In this document: piece by piece, positions 52,968 to 61,559 of the stretch
Numbering within the stretch: position 1 is the first letter of the stretch
Layout: the number at the start of each line of letters is the position of its first letter
The notes under the pieces: generated by a model
Database searches by the model: none
The model's input: the letters and a program-made list of their open reading frames with translations, nothing else
What the model was told of the DNA's origin: nothing
NCBI RefSeq assembly: GCF_004364325.1
Contig: NZ_SOCP01000019.1
Span: forward strand, 124,001-188,000
Reading direction: 5' to 3'
DNA: 64,000 nucleotides
Source of the DNA: Actinophytocola oryzae
Lineage (GTDB): Bacteria; Actinomycetota; Actinomycetes; Mycobacteriales; Pseudonocardiaceae
Program-made: the position numbers and the translations under genes

Positions 52968-53440
52968 CTGTCCTCCGGGCGGGTCCACGTGCCGGTCTTG
53001 CCGCCCTCCTTGCGCTCCACGCGCACCTCGGAGAGCACCGCGGCCGGGTCGACCGCCTTGATCATGTCGTGCAGGGTCAGACCGGCGACCGTCACCGCGG
53101 TGAGGGCCTCCATCTCCACGCCCGTCTTGCCCGCCGTGCGGACCGACGCCTCGATGCGCACGGCGGACACCTCGATGACGAGGTCCACCGTCACACCGGT
53201 CAGCGGGAGGGGATGGCACAGCGGGATGAGGTCCGGGGTGCGTTTCGCCCCCATGATGCCTGCCACCCGCGCCACGGCCAGGGCGTCGCCCTTCTTGAGG
53301 CCGTTCGACCTCAGCAGCTCGACGACCTCCGGCGTCGTGAGCACGCGACCCGTGGCCACCGCGACTCTCGACGTCTCCGACTTCTCCGTCACGTCCACCA
53401 TGCGGGCCGCGCCATGGGCGTCTACGTGGGTCAGGTCCAC
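52964..53440 (-). CDS. moaC: Cyclic pyranopterin monophosphate synthase
   Basis: A 158-residue MoaC that turns the GTP-derived intermediate into cyclic pyranopterin monophosphate. Conserved parts: ARMVDVTEK at the start, VARVAGIMGAKRTPDLIPLC near 58, HPLPLTGV next, and TGVEMEALTAVTVAGLTLHD near 106. The catalytic lysines and aspartate lie in GLTLHDMIKAVD and KRTPD. The start is GTG. It forms an operon with the MoaB-MoaE fusion; the malic enzyme gene ends 10 bases upstream of it on the same strand. Confidence 0.95.
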   Translation of the reverse strand: MDLTHVDAHGAARMVDVTEKSETSRVAVATGRVLTTPEVVELLRSNGLKKGDALAVARVAGIMGAKRTPDLIPLCHPLPLTGVTVDLVIEVSAVRIEASVRTAGKTGVEMEALTAVTVAGLTLHDMIKAVDPAAVLSEVRVERKEGGKTGTWTRPEDR

Positions 53441-53449
53441 GAACCGATG

Positions 53450-54832
<1,383 letters not shown>

Positions 54833-54843
54833 CGCTTTCGAAC

Positions 54844-55029
54844 CTACTTGTTGATCTCGGTGACCGGATGTTCGTACGGCACGGCCTCGAGCGGGAAGAC
54901 CAGGTCGCCGTACGGGGACAGCGCACCCTGGCGGTCGGCCGCCAGCTCGCTGACCGGGTGCTGCCCGTGGTCGTCGTCGGCGGGCCAGTGCGGGTCGATG
55001 CGGCCGGTGTTGCCGCCCTTCTTGGCCAC
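54844..55029 (-). CDS. Conserved small actinobacterial protein
   Basis: A 61-residue hydrophilic protein: KKGGNTGRIDPHWPADDDHG at the start, SPYGDLVFPLEAVPYEHPV near the end. It is not a known domain, but its position beside the helicase-associated gene matches the mycobacterial Rv0863 arrangement. The GTG follows a strong AAGGAGG at four bases, good evidence that it is translated. It is divergent from the helicase-associated gene and 11 bases before the malic enzyme gene. Confidence 0.75.
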   Translation of the reverse strand: MAKKGGNTGRIDPHWPADDDHGQHPVSELAADRQGALSPYGDLVFPLEAVPYEHPVTEINK

Positions 55030-55136
55030 GGGACCTCCTTCTGCTCGGGTTCTGCCGCCGGCTCACGCACGGCGAGCTCAGCGAGGTGAGATTACCGGAG
55101 CGCGGTCCACGCTCTGTCGCGTATACCGTGGTACGG

Positions 55137-57398
55137 GTGCCCGGCCCCACGCTCATCGACTGGCTGCGTGCTCAGGACGACCAGACCCTGGCGGTCCTGC
55201 TCGTCGCGCGGCCCGATCTCGCCACGCCACCGCCGCCGGACACGACCGTGCTGGCGGCGCGGGCCGCGACCAGGGCGTCGGTGACCAGAGCCGCCGAAGG
55301 TCTCGACACGTTCACGCTCGCGGTGCTCGACGCGCTGGTCGTCGCGGACGCGGACAAGGAGCCGGTGTCGGTCGCGCGTGTCGTGGAGGTCGTCGGGGCG
55401 GACGCGGGCGAGGCGCGGGTACGCGACGGACTCGACGTACTGGTGCGGCTCGCACTCGCGTGGGGCACCGACGAACTCTCGGTGGTGCCCGCCGCCCGTG
55501 AGGCGGGCGGGCTGTTCCCCGCCGGTCTCGGGCGCTCCTCACCCCCGCTGGACGACGTCGACCTGCCCGGCATGCTCGCGGACCTGCCGGAGGCCGAGCG
55601 GCGGATGCTGACCACGCTCGCACACGGCTCCCCGCTGGGCCGGACCAAGGACGCGGGCGTCTCGGTGCCGCTCGAGCAGGCACGCACACCGGTGCAACGC
55701 CTGCTCGCCATGGGCCTGCTGCTGCGCAGGGACGCGGAGACCGTCGAGCTGCCGCGCCAGGTGGCGCTCGCGATCCGGGGCAACAGTCCACTTGGGACAG
55801 TCCGGTTGACCGAGCCGACGATGAACACCAGGCAGCACAAGGTGTCCACTGTGGACGCGACGGGAGCCGGCGAGGCACTCGAGTTCCTGCGGCGGGCCGA
55901 GTCACTGGTCAAGGCGTGGTCGACGGAACCGCCGCCGGTGCTGAAGTCGGGCGGGCTCGGGGTTCGGGACCTGCGCAGGGTGGCGCGGGAGCTGGACACC
56001 GACGAGCGCGGCGCGGGGCTGGTCGTGGAGACGCTGTTCGGCGCCGGGATGGTCGCCGACAGCTCGGCGGCCACCTCGCCGGAGTGGTTGCCGACCACGC
56101 TCGTCGACCCGTGGCTGGTCTCGACGCCCGCCACCCAGTGGGCGACGCTGGCGTCCGCGTGGCTGGACCTGCCCCGCCTGCCGGGGCTCGCGGGTGCGCG
56201 CGACGCCAAGGACAAGGTGCTGGCCCCGCTCTCCGACGACCTGCGCCGACCGCCCGCCCCCACAGAGCGCAGGCGCATCCTGTCGACCCTCGCGGAGCTG
56301 CGGGGTGGGACCGGCGTGTCGCCCGACGACCTGGCGGCGCTCATGGCGTGGCGGGCACCGCGCCGGGGTGGCCGGCTGCGGGACGAGATCGTCCGCTGGA
56401 CGCTGGCCGAGGCGACGGCGCTGGGGCTCGTCGCGCTCGGTGCGTCGACCGGCGCGGGCCGCGCGCTGCTGGAGGACGGCCCGGCCGCCGCGGCCAAGCG
56501 GATGGCCGACTCGATGCCGGAGCCGCTCGACCACGTGCTGGTGCAGGCGGACCTGACGGTCGTGGCTCCCGGCCCACTGGAGCCGGGGCTGGCCGCGGAC
56601 ATGGCCGCGGTGGCCGACGTCGAGTCCGCGGGCAGCGCGACCGTCTACCGCGTCACGGAGTCGTCGGTGCGGCGGGCGCTGGACGTCGGCCGGACGGCCG
56701 AGGAGTTGCACGACCTGTTCCGCACGCGGTCGCGGACGCCGGTGCCGCAGGGCCTGACGTACCTGATCGACGACGTGGCGCGGCGGCACGGGCGGCTGCG
56801 TGGCGGCACGGCGACGTCGTTCCTGCGGTGCGACGACCCGGTGCTGCTGTCCGAGGTGGCCGCCCACCCCGCCGCCGCGCGGCTGGAACTGCGCAAGATC
56901 GCGCCGACGGTGCTCGTCAGCCCGGTGCCGCTCGCCGACGTCCTCGAAGAGCTGCGTGGCGCCGGTTTCGCGCCGGCCGCGGAGGACTCGCTCGGGCAGG
57001 TGCTCGACCTGCGGCCGACCGGCCTGCGCCTGCCCGCCCCGGCCAGGCCGAGGCGGGCCACGGTGAGCGCCCTGGCACCGGAACGCGCGCTCGCGATGGT
57101 GGAGCAGCTGCGGGCGGGTGACGTGGCGGCCGGGACGCGCCGCGGGCGGACCGTCTCCCTGACCGGCGGCACCGGCGCGGCGGACACCGCGGCGACGCTG
57201 GCCCTGCTGCGGGAGGCCATCGAGCGCAACAACCAGGTGTGGATCGACTTCGTCGACTCACGCGGGGTGGCCAGCCAGCGGGTGGTCGACCCTTTCCGGG
57301 TGGGCGGCGGCGTGCTGGAGGGACGGGACGTCACCCAGGGCGCGGTCCGCCAGTACCCGCTGCACCGCATCACGTCCGCCTCCCTGGTCGAGAGCTGA
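55137..57398 (+). CDS. Helicase-associated (Helicase_C_3) protein with WYL-like C-terminus
   Basis: A 753-residue cytosolic protein similar to mycobacterial Rv0862c, which lies next to the XPB helicase there. The N-terminal start LIDWLRAQDDQTLAVLLVAR begins a helical array; the centre (about 460-570) has the XPB/Ssl2 N-terminal-like domain (EPLDHVLVQADLTVVAPGPL, VYRVTESSVRRALDVGRTAE). The last about 60 residues (WIDFVDSRGVASQRVVDPFR) look like a WYL module. It probably works in DNA repair with a helicase that is not in the window. TATACC about 12 bases before the GTG suggests a leaderless transcript. Confidence 0.85.
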   Translation: MPGPTLIDWLRAQDDQTLAVLLVARPDLATPPPPDTTVLAARAATRASVTRAAEGLDTFTLAVLDALVVADADKEPVSVARVVEVVGADAGEARVRDGLDVLVRLALAWGTDELSVVPAAREAGGLFPAGLGRSSPPLDDVDLPGMLADLPEAERRMLTTLAHGSPLGRTKDAGVSVPLEQARTPVQRLLAMGLLLRRDAETVELPRQVALAIRGNSPLGTVRLTEPTMNTRQHKVSTVDATGAGEALEFLRRAESLVKAWSTEPPPVLKSGGLGVRDLRRVARELDTDERGAGLVVETLFGAGMVADSSAATSPEWLPTTLVDPWLVSTPATQWATLASAWLDLPRLPGLAGARDAKDKVLAPLSDDLRRPPAPTERRRILSTLAELRGGTGVSPDDLAALMAWRAPRRGGRLRDEIVRWTLAEATALGLVALGASTGAGRALLEDGPAAAAKRMADSMPEPLDHVLVQADLTVVAPGPLEPGLAADMAAVADVESAGSATVYRVTESSVRRALDVGRTAEELHDLFRTRSRTPVPQGLTYLIDDVARRHGRLRGGTATSFLRCDDPVLLSEVAAHPAAARLELRKIAPTVLVSPVPLADVLEELRGAGFAPAAEDSLGQVLDLRPTGLRLPAPARPRRATVSALAPERALAMVEQLRAGDVAAGTRRGRTVSLTGGTGAADTAATLALLREAIERNNQVWIDFVDSRGVASQRVVDPFRVGGGVLEGRDVTQGAVRQYPLHRITSASLVES

Positions 57399-57410
57399 CC
57401 CCCCAGGGCC

Positions 57411-57566
57411 TCACCTGGGGATCACGTCGTAGGCCAGGTGGGTCACGCCGTCGCCCTCGATCACCTTCGGGGTCGACAGCCGGACCGGCGCCTTGGCCAG
57501 GTCGTCGAACCAGCGGACGCCCTCGCCGAGCAGGACCGGCACCAGGTCCACCGTCACGCCCTCCAG
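57411..57566 (-). pseudogene. C-terminal fragment of a RibD_C/dihydrofolate-reductase-like gene
   Basis: The minus strand reads LLEGVTVDLVPVLLGEGVRW and continues to a TGA at 57413-57411 (ending AYDVIPR). This is the end of a RibD_C-family reductase. Coding similarity stops abruptly at about 57566-57570, and no start or N-terminal nucleotide-binding half exists to its right. Confidence 0.75.
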
Positions 57567-57568
57567 CA

Positions 57569-59725
57569 GAGCACGTCCTGTCCTCGGCCGCCGACGTGGT
57601 GGTCGAACTGGTGCGGGCGTGCCCCGGCGTTACGGTGCTCGCGACGAGCCGGGAGCCGCTCGGTGTCGTCGGTGAGACCGTGTGGCGGGTGCCGCCGCTG
57701 TCCGCGCAGGACGCCGTCGAGCTGTTCCGCGAACGTGCCGTGCAGGACACGGGGGCACTGGACCCGGTGCGCACGGCGTGTGCGCGCCTCGACGGCATCC
57801 CCCTCGCGATCGAGCTGGCCGCGGCCTGGTCGAGCACGCTGTCGGTGCCGGAGATCCTGCGTGGCCTCGACGACCGGTTCGCGTTGCTGGTCAGCGGGCC
57901 GCGCGGGGTGGCGGCCAGGCAGGCGACGCTCGTCGCGTCGATGGCGTGGAGCCACGACCTGCTCGACGACGCCGACCGCGTGCTGTTCCGGCGGCTCGGC
58001 GTGTTCGCCGGCGGGTTCACCCGCGAGACCGCGCGGGCCGTGTGCGGCGGCGACATGCTCGGCGGGCTGCGCAGGCTGGTGGACAAGTCACTGGTCGTGG
58101 CCGACACGCGGGACGCGGTCACGCGCTACCGGATGCTGGAGACGATCCGCCACTACGCGGCGGCACGGCTGGCGGCGTCGGACGAGCAGGAGACCATCCG
58201 TGACCGGCACCTGGCCACGATGCTGGGGCTCGTCGAGGACCTCGCACCGCTGCTGGACCGGGACAAGGACGCCTGGCGCGCGGCCGTCGAGGTCGAGCAG
58301 GACAACCTGCGGGCCGCGCTGTCGTGGCGGCCGGGTGACCCCGAGCCGGTGCGGCGGCTCGCGGCGGGCCTGCCGTGGCTGTGGCACCTCAACCGGCACG
58401 GCCCGGAAGGGTTGTCGCTGCTCCGGGCGGCCATCGACCTGCGCCCGGACGCCCGTGACGCGCTGCAGGCGCGGTTGCTGGCCGGCCTCGCGCTGGTCGC
58501 CGACACCGCGCGGCCGCTCGGGCTGGAGTACGACGCCGCGCAGGCCGCCTACGAGATCGCGACCGAGGCAGGCGACACCGGGACCGCGCAGCTGGCGCGG
58601 TTGCTGAGCGCGGTCGGCGTGTTCTACCTGGACTTCGACACCGCCTGGTCGCTCGCCGAGGAGGCACGCGCGGCCGGGACGGGTTTCGTCGTCGACGGGG
58701 CCGTCGCGCTCCAGGGCATGATCAGGCACCTGCGGGACGCCCACGACGAGGCCGAGGTCCTGCTGCGGACCGCGATCGACGGGCTCGCCGCACGAGGCGA
58801 CCGCGGCGTGGCGTCGACGGCGCTGGGGTTCCTGGCGTCGAGCGTGCTGTACGGCGGCGACGTGGCCGGGGCACGGGAGCTGGCCGAGGAAGGCGTGCGG
58901 ATGGCACGCCCGCTCGCGGACTACCACCGCGTCGGGTCGGCCGCGGCCGTGCTGGCCACCGTGGAGATGGCCGCGGGCAGGCTCGACGCGGCAACCGAGG
59001 CGCTCGACCCGGTGATCCGGCTCGTGGCGGGCGCCGAGCACCCGCCGTTCGTACCGGGGCTCGCGCGGGCGACGGGGCAGCTGCGGTTGCTGGCCGGCTC
59101 CCCCGAGGAGGCCGTGACGTGGTTCAACCGGGAGACGGCGCTGCTCGGCGGCACCGAGGACGTGTACCTGGCGCCGCAGACGCTGACGGGCCTCGCGGCG
59201 GCACTGCGGGCGGTCGGGTCGGTGTCGGAGGCCGTCGAGGCAGGCGAACGGGCACTCGCACTGGCACGCAGGATCGGGATGCCCCGCGTGGAGGCCGACG
59301 CGTTGTCGGAGCTGGCACTGCTCGACCCGGCCAGAGCCGTGGAGCTGCACCACTCGGCACTGGCGATCCGGGCGGAGCACGGGCTGTGGCTGTCCTGTGC
59401 GGACAGTCTGACCGCGCTCGCCGACCTGACGGACGACCCTCGGTTGCGGGTGGCGCCGGGTCAGGACGTACGCGAGGTGGTCGAGTACGCACGCAGGGCA
59501 CGGGGCAGGCGCGGGCGCCCGTCGAGCGGGTGGGCGAGCCTGACCCCGACCGAGGAGAGCGTGGTGCGGCTGGCGGCCGACGGCCTGAGCAACCCGGATA
59601 TCGGGACGCGCCTGTTCATGAGCCGCAGCACGGTGAAGACGCACCTGTCCCACGTGTACGCCAAGCTCGGCGTGACCAACCGGACCGAGCTGGCCAACCT
59701 GGCCGGGCAACATCTCGGGACATAG
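57569..59725 (+). CDS. LuxR-family regulator lacking its N-terminal ATP-binding part (truncated)
   Basis: Reads as a large LuxR/AfsR-like regulator: EHVLSSAADVVVELVRACPG (which normally follows Walker B), VLATSREPLGVVGETVWRVP, an LAIELAAAW segment, a TPR-like helical array (about 250-620) and a C-terminal LuxR helix-turn-helix (SLTPTEESVVRLAADGLSNP, SRSTVKTHLSHVYAKLGV). The Walker A and B segments that should precede are absent, and the sequence meets an unrelated gene fragment at 57566-57570. The first usable start is GTG 57596, giving 709 residues; no ribosome-binding site is clear. Probably a pseudogene or an ATPase-dead regulator. Confidence 0.8.
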   Translation, partial: EHVLSSAADVVVELVRACPGVTVLATSREPLGVVGETVWRVPPLSAQDAVELFRERAVQDTGALDPVRTACARLDGIPLAIELAAAWSSTLSVPEILRGLDDRFALLVSGPRGVAARQATLVASMAWSHDLLDDADRVLFRRLGVFAGGFTRETARAVCGGDMLGGLRRLVDKSLVVADTRDAVTRYRMLETIRHYAAARLAASDEQETIRDRHLATMLGLVEDLAPLLDRDKDAWRAAVEVEQDNLRAALSWRPGDPEPVRRLAAGLPWLWHLNRHGPEGLSLLRAAIDLRPDARDALQARLLAGLALVADTARPLGLEYDAAQAAYEIATEAGDTGTAQLARLLSAVGVFYLDFDTAWSLAEEARAAGTGFVVDGAVALQGMIRHLRDAHDEAEVLLRTAIDGLAARGDRGVASTALGFLASSVLYGGDVAGARELAEEGVRMARPLADYHRVGSAAAVLATVEMAAGRLDAATEALDPVIRLVAGAEHPPFVPGLARATGQLRLLAGSPEEAVTWFNRETALLGGTEDVYLAPQTLTGLAAALRAVGSVSEAVEAGERALALARRIGMPRVEADALSELALLDPARAVELHHSALAIRAEHGLWLSCADSLTALADLTDDPRLRVAPGQDVREVVEYARRARGRRGRPSSGWASLTPTEESVVRLAADGLSNPDIGTRLFMSRSTVKTHLSHVYAKLGVTNRTELANLAGQHLGT

Positions 59726-59727
59726 AT

Positions 59728-59763
59728 GAGCACCCCGCGGACCAGCGGGTCCGTGGGGTGCTC
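59728..59763. terminator. Bidirectional terminator between LuxR-type gene and conservon
   Basis: A 16-bp stem with one G-T pair (59728-59743 with 59748-59763) around a 4-base loop, three bases after the stop and before the end of the convergent GTPase gene. Confidence 0.8.
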
Positions 59764-59776
59764 GATCCGAGCCGTG

Positions 59777-60388
59777 TCAGCCTGCGCGGGCGCTCATGCG
59801 CTGGTGCATCGCGTGCTCCACCAGCGTGATGAGCGTTTCCTTCGTCGACTCGCGGTCACGGGCGTCGCAGGTGACGATCGGGACCGTCTGTTCGACGGTG
59901 AGAGCGTCGCGCACGTCGTCGATCCGGTGGTGGAGAACCCGGTCGAAGCAGTTGAGCGCGACGATGTACGGGAGGCCGCGGTCCTCGAAGAAGTCGATCG
60001 AGGCGAACGCGTCGGCCAGACGGCGGGTGTCGACCAGCACGACGGCGCCGATGGCGCCGCGGACCAGGTCGTCCCACATGAACCAGAAGCGGTGCTGACC
60101 CGGCGTACCGAAGAGGTACAGGATCAGGTCGCTGTCGAGCGACACGCGTCCGAAGTCCATCGCGACCGTGGTGGTGACCTTGTTCGGGGTGTTCGACAGG
60201 TCGTCCACGTCCACGCTGGCCTCGGTCATCACGGCCTCGGTCGTGAGCGGCACGATTTCCGACACCGAACCGACCAGAGTCGTCTTGCCGACCCCGAACC
60301 CGCCGGCGACCACGATCTTCGCCGAGGTCGTCGGCTGAGGTGAGGACGCGCCGCGCGGGCCGAGGGGACTAGAGCCTGCGGAGACCAC
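59777..60388 (-). CDS. cvnD: Conservon GTPase (CvnD-like)
   Basis: A 203-residue small GTPase. The P-loop is GGFGVGKTTLVGSV at 29-42, switch-region motifs are TTTVAMDFG and FGTPGQHRFWFMW, and the guanine motif is ALNCFD. It is the last gene of the four-gene conservon (kinase, Roadblock, DUF742, GTPase), which in Streptomyces forms a membrane signalling complex like eukaryotic G-protein systems. The GTG start lies 20 bases inside the DUF742 gene. Confidence 0.92.
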   Translation of the reverse strand: MVSAGSSPLGPRGASSPQPTTSAKIVVAGGFGVGKTTLVGSVSEIVPLTTEAVMTEASVDVDDLSNTPNKVTTTVAMDFGRVSLDSDLILYLFGTPGQHRFWFMWDDLVRGAIGAVVLVDTRRLADAFASIDFFEDRGLPYIVALNCFDRVLHHRIDDVRDALTVEQTVPIVTCDARDRESTKETLITLVEHAMHQRMSARAG

Positions 60389-61091
60389 TGAGCACCCTTT
60401 CCATGAATTCGATCGACGGCCGGTCGCCGACGACCATGCCGCTCTGATGGATCAGGACCAGTCCCATACCGGCCATGTCTCCAATCAGTACCCGGGCCAC
60501 GCCGAGCGGAAGCCGAAGGTGTGCGGCCACCTCGGCGACGGACCTGGTGTCCAGGCACAGGCCACAGATCGACCTGTGCTCCGGCAGCACCGCCGCGTCC
60601 GGGGCCTTCCCCCTCTCGCTGGTGGAGACCAGCGCTTCGATCGCAAGATCATAATCGGAGCGGGTTCGGCCGCCCGTCCTGGTGTACGGACGGACGAGCG
60701 ACCCGGTCTCGGCGGCGGAATGACCGCCGCCACGACCCTGGTCGGTGCCGAGGAACTCCTCGGCACCCCACGCTCCACTGGAGTACACACCACTGTGCGC
60801 TCCGCTGTGGCGTACCCCGCTGTCCGAGATCCCGTCCCTGCCGACAGTGGGGATCTCCTTGCTGTCCCACGTCGACTGTGCCGGTATTCCGGAGTCCCCG
60901 TACAGCGTCGCTCCCGGCCCGCCGAACAGCCTGGCCCGGAACCCATCGACGTCGAACCGGTTCGGTGCCTCGGCGACGTCGTGCTCGGGGAGGTCCTCCC
61001 AACCCTTCTCCGGCATCTCTTCTACTCGCCTCCGCTCTGGCTCTTCGGCGCGCGGAAGCCTCGTGTGCAGATGAGTCCTCGTGGGACGCAT
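60369..61091 (-). CDS. cvnC: DUF742 protein (CvnC-like)
   Basis: A 240-residue protein with a variable acidic N-terminal 120 residues and a C-terminal DUF742 winged-helix domain: SLVRPYTRTGGRTR, DYDLAIEALVSTSE, ICGLCLDTRSVAEVAAHLRL, GVARVLIGDMAGMGLV. The ATG at 61091 follows GGAGG at nine bases; an ATG at 61016 would also fit the family, which is often shorter. Its role is to pair with the GTPase and Roadblock protein. Confidence 0.9.
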   Translation of the reverse strand: MRPTRTHLHTRLPRAEEPERRRVEEMPEKGWEDLPEHDVAEAPNRFDVDGFRARLFGGPGATLYGDSGIPAQSTWDSKEIPTVGRDGISDSGVRHSGAHSGVYSSGAWGAEEFLGTDQGRGGGHSAAETGSLVRPYTRTGGRTRSDYDLAIEALVSTSERGKAPDAAVLPEHRSICGLCLDTRSVAEVAAHLRLPLGVARVLIGDMAGMGLVLIHQSGMVVGDRPSIEFMERVLSGLRRL

Positions 61092-61133
61092 GAGCGCGGA
61101 CCTCCACTTCGCGCAGCAGTGAGCATGCTCTGC

Positions 61134-61559
61134 TTACCTGCGCTGTGCGCCCTGAAGCTGAGCTCGCAGCTCCGGAGTCATCTGCTGGCCGACGCGCTCG
61201 ACCAGCAACGTCATCTCGTACGCCACCAGGCCGATGTCACAGTTCGGCGCGGCGAGCACCGCGAGACACGAACCGTCCGAGATGGACATCAGGAACAGGT
61301 AGCCCCGATCCATCTCGACCACCGTCTGGTTGACCCCGCCGGCCTCGAAGCACCGTGCGGCGCCCTGGGTGAGGCTGACGAGACCGGACGACACGGCGGA
61401 CAACTGCTCCGCGCGGTCCCTGGGGAGTCCCTGGGAGCCGGCCAGAAGCAGGCCGTCCGCCGACACGACGACGGCGTGCGCCACGCCAGGGACCTGACGG
61501 ACGAAATCAGTGATTAGCCACCCGAAACTACCGGGCTGCTGTGCGGACGCGGTCGTCAC
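61134..61559 (-). CDS. cvnB: Roadblock/LC7 protein (CvnB-like)
   Basis: A 141-residue Roadblock/LC7 domain: [20 protein letters not shown] at the start, [13 protein letters not shown], the central [20 protein letters not shown] helix and the [20 protein letters not shown] strand. In conservons this protein binds the GTPase and regulates its cycle. The start is GTG overlapping the kinase stop by four bases. Confidence 0.93.
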   Translation of the reverse strand: MTTASAQQPGSFGWLITDFVRQVPGVAHAVVVSADGLLLAGSQGLPRDRAEQLSAVSSGLVSLTQGAARCFEAGGVNQTVVEMDRGYLFLMSISDGSCLAVLAAPNCDIGLVAYEMTLLVERVGQQMTPELRAQLQGAQRR

